A stretch of 64,000 bases of DNA from an endosymbiont of Galathealinum brachiosum (GTDB lineage: Bacteria; Pseudomonadota; Gammaproteobacteria; SZUA-229). Shown one piece after another: positions 26,849 to 37,400 of the stretch. Below the pieces are notes generated by a model. That model was given only the letters and a program-made list of their open reading frames with translations. It was not told where the DNA came from and did no database searches. The position numbers and the translations under genes were made by a program. Each line of letters opens with the position of its first letter. Positions within the stretch are counted from its first letter, which is position 1. The stretch covers positions 372,001 through 436,000 of the forward strand of contig QFXC01000008.1 of NCBI GenBank assembly GCA_003349885.1. Reading direction: 5' to 3'.

Positions 26849-27358
26849 ATGGCAACACACAAATATCTGGCCAACTACCCGCCTGAACTTATATCTCAGG
26901 TAGAATCATTAATAGAAAACCATCGTCTGGCTTCATATCTTCTAGATCGTTATCCTCAGCCACATAATATCGCTAACGACAATGACTTACGTGAATATGT
27001 AATTTCACTTAAGAATCAGCATATGAAAAAATCACAGCCTTTAAGCAAAATAAAATACGACAATAAAATTCACGTGGTTAATAATGCGTTAGGCTTACAC
27101 AGTTATGTTGCTCGTATACAGGGAGGGAAATTAAAAACTAAAAATGAACTACGAGTCAGCTCGGTCTTTAAAAAAACACCGGAAGACTTTTTAAATATGA
27201 TAGTCGTACATGAACTGGCTCATTTAAAAGAAAAGGAGCACAATAAGGCATTTTATCGATTATGTAATCACATGCTGGGTAATTATCATCAACTGGAGTT
27301 TGATATGCGTTTATATCTTATTCAACTGGAAACACACGGCTCACTCTATGACAAATAA
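26849..27358 (+). CDS. YgjP/DUF45-type zinc metallopeptidase-like protein
   Basis: 169 residues. The zinc motif H-E-L-A-H-L with a downstream histidine (KEKEHNKAFY) is the M48-like/DUF45 pattern of YgjP proteins. No signal peptide, so it is cytosolic. Substrate unknown. It has its own start region after the hairpin at 26756; convergent with the small gene at 27366. Confidence 0.85.
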   Translation: MATHKYLANYPPELISQVESLIENHRLASYLLDRYPQPHNIANDNDLREYVISLKNQHMKKSQPLSKIKYDNKIHVVNNALGLHSYVARIQGGKLKTKNELRVSSVFKKTPEDFLNMIVVHELAHLKEKEHNKAFYRLCNHMLGNYHQLEFDMRLYLIQLETHGSLYDK

Positions 27359-27365
27359 CGCGTCT

Positions 27366-27575
27366 TCAAAACTTATTAATATCAACATAGTCAAACCAGT
27401 GTTGTTTAAGTTCTTCCAGACTTGTTATGTTTTTCTTAAGCCTGATTTCACCTGTAGCGCCACCACTAATAATGTAACACTCCCCTTCAGACATTACATT
27501 CATAATAATGTCATTTTCTATATCTCTATACAAAAACATAGAACAGATATTATACTTCTGTTTTGAGTTAAACAT
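27366..27575 (-). CDS. 69-residue protein of unknown function
   Basis: A small soluble protein with strands around EGECYIISGGATGEIRL. A strong GGGAGGGA lies 5 nt before the ATG, which is the best evidence that this strand, not the overlapping plus-strand frame, is coding. Family unknown. Confidence 0.6.
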   Translation of the reverse strand: MFNSKQKYNICSMFLYRDIENDIIMNVMSEGECYIISGGATGEIRLKKNITSLEELKQHWFDYVDINKF

Positions 27576-27774
27576 TAAGTCCCTCCCTGATCATATCCAA
27601 TAAATATTGTGTATTAATTTTGAAATCTAAAGATACAATATCAAGGAAGGTCATACCTGTCTAAGCATGACAATAACTATTCTTTTGACGCCATAAAAAG
27701 AAATTTCATGACCGCTAACAACTTTAATTAATAACAGGCACTGTGCATATTTTATAACGTTACTCAAACATAGT

Positions 27775-29202
27775 TTAAAATTTCTTCAACAATTCGATAA
27801 CTTCTACTATTGACTGAAAGCGATCTTGAGGTTTTTTCTCCAGCATTTTATGAACCATCTCATTAAGACCTGCCGGTATTTTTTTACATTTCACACTCAG
27901 ATCAGGAGGTATTTTTGTAAGATGCTGAGCAATAATCGACTGAGCATCACCCTGAAAAGGACGTTCGCCACAAATCATCTGATAAAAAACAATGCCAAGA
28001 GAATATATATCGGTACGCTCATCCGTATCATCACCATTTGCCTGTTCCGGGCTCATATAGGCTGGAGATCCCATTACAGTATTAACCTGAGTCAGTACAC
28101 TTGATTGAACAAGTTTAGAAATACCAAAATCAGTAATTTTTGCATCGCCCTTATTAGAGAGCAATATATTCGCAGGTTTTAAATCTCGATGAATAACACC
28201 ATGTTCATGTGCATAAGCCAGTGCTTCTGACATTTGCAACATTAATTTAATTACCTTATCTAACGCAAGAGGTAGAGTTGCACTTAACTTCTCTTCAAGA
28301 TCACCTCCATCTACAAGCTCAATTGCAATTAAAAAAAGATTATTCCACTCGATAAAGTCATAAACCTGAACAATATTCGGATGACTAAAACGTGCCAGCG
28401 CAAGAGCCTCCTGGCGAAAACGAGCCAGTTGTTGTTTGTCTGCAGATAACAATGGTGAAAGTTGTTTAAGTGCCACCTGTCGATTAAGGCGAGTATCGTC
28501 TGCAAGATAAACAGTTCCCATTGCACCGGCACCTAACTCTTTAATTACCTGATAACGATCAGCTATAAGGGCTTTTTCAGTTTCTGCAATATTTTCCGTT
28601 AATACAATTGTTGCCGCTGCATCAGGTGAAAGTTCAGAACTGGCTTCATCAGAACTAAACTGTCTCATTTTCATATTGAGACTATCAATCTTGGTTGTCA
28701 GAGCCGATTCAGCCCGTATATCAACAACCCATTCCTGGGCCGCATCATAAAGTAAAACGCTTTGAGAAGGATTCGTACTTATAAGGTTATCAGCCTGCCG
28801 CTCTTTATCACTGGCGATTTCATGTGCCTGTTCAAGAGCAACTGGAATATAACGAAGATACAGATAAATAGCCGCTGAAACAGCAACAACCCAGATGACC
28901 CAGTGACTAAATATTAATGCACCTGACAGGTAAGGACTTTCTTCTTCGCTGCTAAATAAACCAAATAATACGTCTTGTGTAACTGGTGAAAAAACTTGTG
29001 ATAAAAGTAAGTCCATTAACGGTAAAATCGCAAAAGGAATTAAAATGAATAGAGCAACAATAAAAATTTGAGGTTTATGTGAAGCTAGTAACCAGTGACG
29101 AAAAACTTTAGGCTTGCGCGTAACGACAGGCACAAGTCTGATACTTTCCTGAGTCCGGGTAATAATCTGCTGTTTAATCTGAATAATGCTATCAAGAAAC
29201 AT
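27775..29202 (-). CDS. membrane Ser/Thr protein kinase
   Basis: 475 residues. Two membrane spans (about 37-65 and 93-117) in the first 120 residues, a linker, then a kinase domain from about 215: GAGAMGTVYLAD, VALKQL, H-R-D-L-K-P-A-N-I-L-L, DFGIS and APE-like SPEQ. It ends at the kinase fold, so it lacks sensory tail domains; the N-terminal pair of spans must hold it at the membrane. The FHA protein at 16446 is a possible reader. A 63-residue gene lies 46 nt upstream on the same strand. Confidence 0.92.
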   Translation of the reverse strand: MFLDSIIQIKQQIITRTQESIRLVPVVTRKPKVFRHWLLASHKPQIFIVALFILIPFAILPLMDLLLSQVFSPVTQDVLFGLFSSEEESPYLSGALIFSHWVIWVVAVSAAIYLYLRYIPVALEQAHEIASDKERQADNLISTNPSQSVLLYDAAQEWVVDIRAESALTTKIDSLNMKMRQFSSDEASSELSPDAAATIVLTENIAETEKALIADRYQVIKELGAGAMGTVYLADDTRLNRQVALKQLSPLLSADKQQLARFRQEALALARFSHPNIVQVYDFIEWNNLFLIAIELVDGGDLEEKLSATLPLALDKVIKLMLQMSEALAYAHEHGVIHRDLKPANILLSNKGDAKITDFGISKLVQSSVLTQVNTVMGSPAYMSPEQANGDDTDERTDIYSLGIVFYQMICGERPFQGDAQSIIAQHLTKIPPDLSVKCKKIPAGLNEMVHKMLEKKPQDRFQSIVEVIELLKKF

Positions 29203-29248
29203 ATAAAAAAAGGAACTACAAAGTTATTATTTTATTGAACAACCAAAA

Positions 29249-29440
29249 TCACATACTACCGAACGCCTCACCAATAGTATTAGCAATATTTTTAATAAAA
29301 TCAATAAAGTAATCAACGCCTGCCTGATTTTTATCACGTCGACATTCATTCATTGCAGAAATAGCAAGATTAATGGCTGCATGATAATTACCCTTATCAA
29401 CAAAACTTTGAATTCGTACTGTTTCTGATTCTATATTCAT
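29249..29440 (-). CDS. 63-residue protein associated with the kinase gene
   Basis: All-helical by composition: IQSFVDKGNYHAAINLAISAMNECRRDKNQ then a V-D-x-F-I-D-x-I-K helix and a G-x-x-F-G-S-M end. I recall similar short helical proteins in other gammaproteobacteria, unnamed. Same strand and just upstream of the kinase, so cotranscription is likely. No firm function. Confidence 0.6.
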   Translation of the reverse strand: MNIESETVRIQSFVDKGNYHAAINLAISAMNECRRDKNQAGVDYFIDFIKNIANTIGEAFGSM

Positions 29441-29640
29441 ATTTATGACCAGATACCAATATATCAGTAAAAATCGAGATGCAAGGTAGTATTATCGCGC
29501 CTCTATACCATTTATTTTACTTCACCTTAGCAAACGATACACGTTAAATTGAATAACAGGCATTATCAGTATCCGACAGTTGTCGATATGACATTATTAA
29601 AAAGACTTTAAGAAGTGCAATAAATAGAAAAATAATAAAG

Positions 29641-29692
29641 ATTTAGTCACTCCAGCACAGTCATATATAGGTACAGACTGTAATGACTAAAT
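29641..29692 (-). terminator. nested hairpin downstream of the PilZ gene
   Basis: ATTTAGTCA / TGACTAAAT form the outer stem with ACAGTC / GACTGT inside. On the minus strand it is followed by a T-rich tract, so it fits the end of the PilZ gene transcript at 29720. Confidence 0.65.
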
Positions 29693-29719
29693 TTAATTAG
29701 AAGCTGAAAAGTTGTACGT

Positions 29720-30049
29720 CTAATTTCTTCGGGTATAAGTATTCATTAAATACAACGTTTCAGACCGAATAACACTCAGTGGTATTGGTGTTTCAAGCTG
29801 TAACCCGGCATAACCATGGTCAACTCGGATAACCTGCCCACTTAAATCAAATTCCCTGCCATCAGGAAAGGCGATAATAGCGATAACACTGTCATCGACC
29901 AGAAAAGCGGGATCATCATCTATTTTAACTTTCATCCCGTATTCTGAGACATCTGCTATTTCATAATTATCGATATCAATTACTAATGAGGGACGGTGAA
30001 CCTGTGGATATGCTAGCCGAAAGTATTCTCGTTGCTTATTATCTTTCAT
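29720..30049 (-). CDS. PilZ-domain protein
   Basis: 109 residues. R-E-Y-F-R gives the R-x-x-x-R motif and D-V-S-E-Y-G the D-x-S-x-x-G, so c-di-GMP binding is likely. A frame 9 codons longer opens at 30076, but AAGG lies 6 nt before the ATG at 30049. Single gene. Second PilZ protein of the window. Confidence 0.85.
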   Translation of the reverse strand: MKDNKQREYFRLAYPQVHRPSLVIDIDNYEIADVSEYGMKVKIDDDPAFLVDDSVIAIIAFPDGREFDLSGQVIRVDHGYAGLQLETPIPLSVIRSETLYLMNTYTRRN

Positions 30050-30335
30050 TTGCAGCCTTGACGCGTGTATTTTCATTTATTGTTTTAATATCATATATTC
30101 GCAAGCCAATATTAAGCAGCCGAATATGTATTGTATTATCAATAGATTATGTGCTATTTACTATCGCCCAAACGGGTGATTTTTAAGGTAATTTTAATAA
30201 CCTAGGATTAGTAGCGGCAAAAACAGAACAAGCTTTAATTAAAAAAAGCACTAGAAAAAACAGCATTAAACATCAATACTTTATAACATAATAAAATATT
30301 GATGCTTTATGCTTGTAGATTAAAGCTATCTAATT

Positions 30336-30950
30336 TCAATATTGACTGTAGTTTTTCCTTCTCTGATTCCTCGCCTCAATTGAAAACTGAGTTCGATAGA
30401 AAGCCAGGGCGCTCTGACCATTAGAAGACACGTCAAAAACCTTCCAGCCCTGATTGCTTTTATACATTCTGAAACTGAGGCGCTGTGGATACGGGCTGCC
30501 CTTCTGATAAGCCAGTAATCGTAAGGTAAGTTCACCAGTACGAGCATTACCTGTTGGCCTTAAATACTTCACACGACTGAGTCGATACTCTGATAATTTA
30601 TCAACCATTGCAGCCAGAAAAAGGCGACGAAGTTTTTGCTGCATGGCCGTTGCCTGCTGCGGGCTCATGTATTGTGCCTGACGACCAGCTGTCCACTTTG
30701 TCATATAAGCAAAGTCAAAAAATGGAGCAATGGTTTTCTCTACAAAAACCTCAAGTGGCACCGCATTTTTTCCACCTCTATTTGCAAGGTACTTCGTAAA
30801 TTGCACTATACCCTGCTTTAATACATCAGCAGGTGATTGTTGTACAGCTTGAGGTGGAGGTGATGCGGAGTAACGTTGATAAGGGTTTGCAAAAGACGGC
30901 GATAAGAGTAAACACAGAGTTAAAGCGGTAAGAACACGACACAATTTCAT
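30336..30950 (-). CDS. MlaC/Ttg2D-family lipid-binding protein
   Basis: 204 residues: signal peptide (ending near SFAN), a Pro/Gln linker, then the MlaC fold with F-F-D-F-A-Y-M-T-K-W-T-A-G and a run of helices and strands. MlaC shuttles phospholipid between the outer membrane complex and the inner-membrane MlaFEDB machine. Here it is a single gene far from the MCE operon at 54130-57494, so partnership is an inference. Confidence 0.75.
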   Translation of the reverse strand: MKLCRVLTALTLCLLLSPSFANPYQRYSASPPPQAVQQSPADVLKQGIVQFTKYLANRGGKNAVPLEVFVEKTIAPFFDFAYMTKWTAGRQAQYMSPQQATAMQQKLRRLFLAAMVDKLSEYRLSRVKYLRPTGNARTGELTLRLLAYQKGSPYPQRLSFRMYKSNQGWKVFDVSSNGQSALAFYRTQFSIEARNQRRKNYSQY

Positions 30951-31208
30951 TCATTTCTCCTGTCATTTATATCAGTACACATTCAGAACAGTTACCTGAG
31001 TATGATAAAAACACAGTTTTCATATAATTAACAGGCAAATCTACACAAAGACAAAAAGCAATCATATTGATCATATTATCGAAAAAATTACCTGCCTAAT
31101 TTTTAAGCCCAAACAAGCTTGATTGTGTTGAAATACAAAAATACCAGACGCCATGTACGAATGGATGCTGCTTGAATCATATTAGCGCAGAGTATAAACT
31201 TCATCCGG

Positions 31209-31637
31209 ATGAAAACGTTATACAACAATAAAGTTGCTCAATATGTGCTGATTATCTGCCTGTCAGCTGCAATATTGTTTGTGCAATCTTTCAAGTTACA
31301 CATGCACATACAGCATGATGACGCCCCCTTATCTTATGTAGCTGAAGGCCATCTCGTCGGTCTGCATGTAGCATTTCCACCGCACAAAACAACTTATATT
31401 AATCATCATCAGGTAACTACTCAGGATCATCATCACCCTGTAGAAATTGACGTCAGCTCCAGTACTTTTGTAAAAAAGATGGGGTTATTAAATCCGTTCA
31501 TATTACTATTTTTTATTATAAGCATTCTTATATGCGTGACACACACATGTCGCATTCTTAGAAAGCACGATTCTAATGCTGAACGTCCTGCAAACTATTA
31601 TTTAATCCAGCCTCCTCTACGCGCACCTCCCTGCTAA
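31209..31637 (+). CDS. His-rich membrane protein in front of the metal efflux genes
   Basis: 142 residues, with two membrane spans (about 11-26 and 96-116). Between them a histidine-rich loop (HMHIQHDD, NHHQV, QDHHHP) faces the periplasm, and the end reads PLRAPPC. The position about 200 nt upstream of czcC suggests a metal-binding helper for that system. Family not identified. Confidence 0.65.
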   Translation: MKTLYNNKVAQYVLIICLSAAILFVQSFKLHMHIQHDDAPLSYVAEGHLVGLHVAFPPHKTTYINHHQVTTQDHHHPVEIDVSSSTFVKKMGLLNPFILLFFIISILICVTHTCRILRKHDSNAERPANYYLIQPPLRAPPC

Positions 31638-31843
31638 ATACCACTACCTGTAATTCACACGGGTACATCTACTGTAATTAATAATTTTTTCTACAATGAA
31701 TCTATCGTAGATATCTGCGGATAATAGTTTTTAATTACAAAACTTATCTTGAAAATATTTAATTAAATACCGTCAACCATGCACTATGACTGCACAAAAA
31801 ACTGACGTTTTAAGAATTAACCGACAAAGGAAATAACATCAAC

Positions 31844-33151
31844 ATGTTATCCAGATCAGCTAATATTTTATTCAGCTGTACGCTGTTGTTTTTTAACACC
31901 GCGTTACAAGCTGACTCAGGCCTGAAATCACATGAGCATAAGAATGCAAATACTCATAGCATTAATTTACACGATGCAATAAATAAAACATTTGAACATA
32001 ATCCGACACTACATGCTTTTAACTATGCACTTAAAGCACAAACCGGCAGACAGTTAGAGGCTAGTCTGGCACCTGGCACTAATGTAAGTTTCGACATAGA
32101 AGATGCGCTTGGGTCAGGAGACTTTAAAGGCACTGATAATGCACAGGCGACACTGAGTATTGCCTGGGTATTAGAAGGTAAAATACGACAGGGCTATATT
32201 GATGTAGCTCGCGCAGGAACATCTTCACTTTCCACTCAGACGAAGATCAAACGCCTTGATGCAGCCGCTGAAACAGCTCGTTTATATATTATCAGTCTGG
32301 CTAATCAGGCTCGATTGAACAATGCAGTTAAAACCTTAAACCTGGCAAAAGAGACTGTGGCTGCGGTAAAAAAACGCGTAACTGCAGGAAAAACACCAGA
32401 AGCTGAACTGGCAAGAGCCCGCGCAGAGTTTGCTCGCCGTCAACTTGGGTATGAGGATATTGAACATGAACTGAGTTCTGCCATACGCTTATTAGCTGCG
32501 CAATGGGGTGAGACATACCCTGTCTTTACGCAGGTTGAAGGAAATATTTTCACCCTGCCTGCAATCATGCCTTTTGAAACACTTAAAACACAGATTAAAC
32601 AGAGTCCGGATTTAACTCGCCTGATGTCAGATAAACGATTAAAACAAGCACAGTTAAAACTGGCTGAGTCACAAAGTAATTCTGAATGGCGTGTGAATCT
32701 GGGCATACGTCATTATGAAACAACAAATGATCAGGCTCTGGTTGCCGGCATTAGCATTCCTTTTGGTGAACGCAGTAGAAATAAGGGGCGCATAATTGAG
32801 GCACGAGAAAATTTGTCTCAGACACTGGCTGAAGCAGACGCATTAAAAGTTCATATTGAAACTACTCTTTACGTGTTATCTGAGGAACTGCAACACAGCT
32901 TGCATCAAGTTGATACCTATAGCAAAGATATTATTCCGCAACTTGAAAAAGCGCTAAAAGAAACACAAAGAGCATATAACTTAGGTCGCTATAGTTACCT
33001 TGAATGGAGCAGTGTACAGGCTGAATTACTGGATGCACGTAGCGCATTAGTTGAAGCAAGTATCGATGCTCACTTGAAAGTCATTGAAATTGAACGTTTA
33101 ACCGGCATGCCAATGGCACAACTAAAAATGCAACCGGTTAACAAATCATGA
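31844..33151 (+). CDS. czcC: CzcC-like outer-membrane channel (TolC family)
   Basis: 435 residues. Signal peptide, then the coiled-coil TolC-family body with paired repeats (two A-E-x-x-x-A-R helical hairpins; GISIPFG near 300 is the strand region of this family). It forms the outer-membrane exit of the three-part efflux pump with the following two genes. The stop overlaps the start of the adaptor gene (ATGA). Confidence 0.85.
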   Translation: MLSRSANILFSCTLLFFNTALQADSGLKSHEHKNANTHSINLHDAINKTFEHNPTLHAFNYALKAQTGRQLEASLAPGTNVSFDIEDALGSGDFKGTDNAQATLSIAWVLEGKIRQGYIDVARAGTSSLSTQTKIKRLDAAAETARLYIISLANQARLNNAVKTLNLAKETVAAVKKRVTAGKTPEAELARARAEFARRQLGYEDIEHELSSAIRLLAAQWGETYPVFTQVEGNIFTLPAIMPFETLKTQIKQSPDLTRLMSDKRLKQAQLKLAESQSNSEWRVNLGIRHYETTNDQALVAGISIPFGERSRNKGRIIEARENLSQTLAEADALKVHIETTLYVLSEELQHSLHQVDTYSKDIIPQLEKALKETQRAYNLGRYSYLEWSSVQAELLDARSALVEASIDAHLKVIEIERLTGMPMAQLKMQPVNKS

Positions 33152-34452
33152 GAATAATTATGAATACTTTTTTAAAACGACCAGTAATAAAAAATTCTGG
33201 AATCCAGTTATTAACAATCCTTTTGATGAGCATCCTTCTGGCCGCATGTGACAACACAAATTCCGAGCAACACAGTTCAAAACATAATACGCACGGTACA
33301 ACATCAGAAGTTGAAGTTGTGAAGGGTCCTCATGGTGGCCGTCTGTTAACCAGTGGAGACTTTACCCTTGAGTTATCTATTTTTGAAACCGGTGTGCCAC
33401 CAGAATTTCGTGCATGGGCAAGCCTGAAAGATAAACTTCTAACACCAGACGAAATTGATCTTAATATTACTTTAACTCGCCTGAGTAACAACGAAGAAGG
33501 CAAGATTGATGAAATAAAATTCATAACTCATGGCGATGCTCTGCGCGGTGACAGTGTTATTTATGAGCCCCATTCATTTATTGTCACCATCAATGCTACA
33601 CATAACGGAATCAGACATAACTGGCAATATGATAATTTTGAAGGCCGCACAAAAATTGAAACTGCGGTTGCCAAAGCACTCGAGATAAAAACAGATATTG
33701 CCGGACCCGTATTATTGCAGGAAACAATTAATGTATTCGGACAAATTAACGCAAATACTGAACGTGTTAGTCAACTGGGAGCACGTTTTGCAGGTATTAT
33801 TAAGTCGGTTTCAGCGTCAATGGGCGACACGGTTCGTAAAGGACAAACACTAGCGACTATTGAGAGTAACGAAAGCCTTAATTTATATACGATTAAAGCG
33901 CCTATCAGTGGTGTCATTACATCACGTAACGCCAACCCTGGTGAACGAACTAACGATCAGGTGTTATTTACCATTACAGACACTTCATCGGTATGGGTTG
34001 ATTTGGCCATTTTTCCAGGTGATGTAAGTCGCGTAAAAATGGGTGCAACTGTTAGCTTTAAACTTGCAAACAATACCCAGACAGCTCAAGGAAAAATTAC
34101 ATTTATCAATGTAATTACGCAAACTAATCAATCCGTAACTGCTCGTATGGTTATCGATAATAAAGATGGAAAGTTTTTACCTGGCAGTTATGTTAAAGCA
34201 AAAATTAAAGTGGGCGAACACGCAGTGCCATTAGCAGTCAAACGTTCCGGATTACAGGCCTTTAGAGATTTTACCGTTGTTTATGCCAAAGTTGGTGAAG
34301 AGTATGAAGTGCGTATGTTAGAACTTGGTCGACAGGACGATGAATGGATAGAAGTGCTGGGCGGATTACATGCCGGCACTCATTACGTCAGTGAAAACAG
34401 TTATGTCATCAAGGCCGATATTGAAAAATCCGGCGCATCACACGACCACTAA
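33148..34452 (+). CDS. czcB: CzcB-like periplasmic adaptor lipoprotein
   Basis: 434 residues. Lipobox LLAAC about residue 32, an N-terminal metal-binding segment with G-P-H-G-G-R, then the barrel-sandwich halves (VSASMGDTVRKGQTLATIES and the IKAPISGVIT hairpin). It joins the inner RND pump to CzcC. Alternative ATG at 33160. Confidence 0.88.
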   Translation: MRIIMNTFLKRPVIKNSGIQLLTILLMSILLAACDNTNSEQHSSKHNTHGTTSEVEVVKGPHGGRLLTSGDFTLELSIFETGVPPEFRAWASLKDKLLTPDEIDLNITLTRLSNNEEGKIDEIKFITHGDALRGDSVIYEPHSFIVTINATHNGIRHNWQYDNFEGRTKIETAVAKALEIKTDIAGPVLLQETINVFGQINANTERVSQLGARFAGIIKSVSASMGDTVRKGQTLATIESNESLNLYTIKAPISGVITSRNANPGERTNDQVLFTITDTSSVWVDLAIFPGDVSRVKMGATVSFKLANNTQTAQGKITFINVITQTNQSVTARMVIDNKDGKFLPGSYVKAKIKVGEHAVPLAVKRSGLQAFRDFTVVYAKVGEEYEVRMLELGRQDDEWIEVLGGLHAGTHYVSENSYVIKADIEKSGASHDH

Positions 34453-34461
34453 GGACCAATC

Positions 34462-37400
34462 ATGCTTGAATTTATTATAAAATTTTCGCTGGCCCGACGT
34501 TGGCTGGTAATTGCACTTGTATTTATGACTATGCTCCTGGGCACATGGAAATTCACCCAGTTACCCATTGATGCCGTACCTGATATTACCAATGTACAGG
34601 TTGTCATTAATACAGCCGCTGCGGGTTATACGCCACTGGAAGTAGAACAGCGTGTCAGTTACCCGATTGAAACCGCTATGGCTGGCCTGCCAAAATTATC
34701 CTACACACGCTCTTTATCACGTTATGGGCTATCTCAGGTAACCATCGTTTTTGAAGAAGGCACAGATATTTATTTTGCCAGACAACTCGTCGGCGAACGA
34801 CTCAGTAGCGCGAAATCAAACTTACCTGCCAGTCTTGAGCCAGAACTTGGCCCTATCTCTACTGGTCTGGGTGAAATTTTCATGTTCACTGTTGATGCTG
34901 AAAATGGAGCAACTAACGCCGATGGTAGCCCGGTTACTTCTACTGATTTACGCTCAGTGCACGACTGGATTATTCGTCCACAATTAATGCGTGTATCAGG
35001 TGTGGTTGAAATCAACCCCATCGGCGGATACAAAAAACAAATTCTGGTTGCACCAGAACCAGAAAAACTTCTGGCTTATAGAATTAGTTACGCCGATGTT
35101 GTTAACGCACTGGAACAAAACAATACTAATCGAGGTGTCGGTTTTATTGAACGCAATGGCGCACAATTGTTAATGCGAGTTCCTGGGCAGGCCAGCAACC
35201 TGGCCGAATTAGAAAATATTCTTATTCTTCAACAACAGGGTATTCCTGTTCGCATAAAAGATGTCGCAAAGGTTAGCCTTGGAAAAGAATTACGTTCAGG
35301 TGCGGCCACTCAAAATGGCCATGAAGTTGTTTTAAGCACGGTATTTATGTTGACCGGTGAAAACAGCCGCGCTGTTGCAAACGATGTAGCCATAAAACTG
35401 GAAGAAATTAAAAGTAGTTTACCTACAGGAATAACGGCAACAGCCGTTTATGATCGTACCAGTCTGGTTGATAAAACATTAGCGACTGTGCAGAAAAATT
35501 TACTCGAAGGCGCACTACTCGTTATTTTTGTGCTTTTTTTATTACTGGGTAATATGCGAGCCGCATTTTTAACTGCAGCGATCATTCCAATTGCTATGTT
35601 GATGACAATTACAGGAATGGTGCAAAGCAAAGTCAGTGCTAACTTAATGAGTCTTGGTGCACTTGATTTTGGTCTCATCATTGATGGTGCAGTTATCATA
35701 GTTGAAAACTGTTTACGCCGACTGAGTGAATCCGGGCGCAATAAAACACTGGAATTAAAAGAACGCCTGGCACTGGTTTTTGATGCGACGCAGGAAGTCA
35801 TTCGCCCTGCACTGTTTGGCGTTTTTATTATTACTGCCGTTTATATTCCAATTTTTGCTTTAACCGGTGTTGAAGGAAAAATGTTTCACCCTATGGCGCT
35901 CACCGTTATTATTGCACTGGTTAGCGCAATGATTCTTTCCATCACGTTTGTTCCTGCAGCTATTGCTTTGATATTTCGTAAACCAATAAAAGAGAAAGAA
36001 GGAAAAGTCATTAAAACTGCATGCTCAGTGTATAAACCTGTATTAATGTTATCACTGAAATTTCGCTGGAGTGTGCTTGCAGCAGCGATGATTTTAATTA
36101 TTGTTTCCGCAGCCCTTACCCCGAAACTGGGTTCTGAATTTATGCCCAATTTAGATGAAGGCGATATCGCAATGCACGCACTGCGCATACCTGGAACCTC
36201 ACTAGATCAGGCAATACATTTACAGAAAAACTTAGAAGCTGAAATTAAAAAACTCGCCGAAGTTGAAACGGTATTTACAAAAATCGGTACAGCTGAAGTG
36301 GCGACTGACCCCATGCCACCCAGTGTGGCGGATAATTTTATTATTCTTAAATCCCGTGAAAACTGGCCTGACCCGGAAAAACCAAAATCTCAGGTAGTAG
36401 CTGAGCTTGAAGCACTGGTCACACCTGTTCCGGGAAATCGTTATGAATTTTTACAACCCATTCAAATGCGTTTTAACGAATTACTTGCTGGCGTTCGCGC
36501 AGAACTCGCTGTAAAAGTTTTTGGTGATGATTTCGATCAACTCATAAAGCTAGGTGAAGAAATTGAATCGGCTGTTAAAACTGTTTCAGGTGCAGCGGAT
36601 GTCTCAGCTGAACAGGCCACGGGTTTACCAGTAATGACAATACAACCTGATCGTGAAGCCATGTCTCGTTATGGTCTGAGCATAATAGAACTACAGGATG
36701 TACTGGCGACAGCATTAGGGGGTAGTGTTGCCAGTCAGTTTTATGAAGGTGATCGTCACTCAGATATAGTTGTTCGTTTAGATGAAAAATTACGGTCGGA
36801 CACGGATAGCCTGATCAGGCTGCCGGTAATGCTGGCTAACGGTGATTACATCCCATTAGGTGAAGTCGCCAAACTTAATATACTTAACGGTTATAACCAG
36901 ATTTACAGGGAAAACAGTAAACGTCGTATTGTTGTCACCGCAAATGTTCGTGGTCGTGACCTTGGATCATTTGTGAAAGATGTACAAAAAGCGATTGAAG
37001 ACCGTGTTGAGATACCGGCTGGGTACTGGGTAGAATATGGTGGCACCTACGAGAAACTACAATCAGCTACTCAACGTCTATCTATTGTAGTGCCATTAAC
37101 ATTAGCGTTAGTTATTGGTTTGCTTATTATGGCACTGGGCTCAATTAAAGATGCAGCCATCATTTTTTCAGGTGTGCCATTGGCTCTAACCGGTGGAATA
37201 CTAGCTCTATTGTTACGCGACATTCCATTTTCAATTTCAGCTGCAGTCGGGTTTATTGCCCTGTCAGGTATTGCTGTTCTCAATGGCCTCGTCATGGTTG
37301 CATTTATTCGTGATTTACGCATGCATGGACAACGCTTAAATGATGCTATAGTTGACGGCGCACTTACCCGGTTACGTCCCGTATTAATGACAGCTCTGGT

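Noticed and set aside
27300..27566. plus-strand frame of 88 codons opposite the small gene at 27366
   Set aside because: No ribosome site, overlaps the end of the metallopeptidase gene, and the minus-strand frame has a strong GGGAGGGA.
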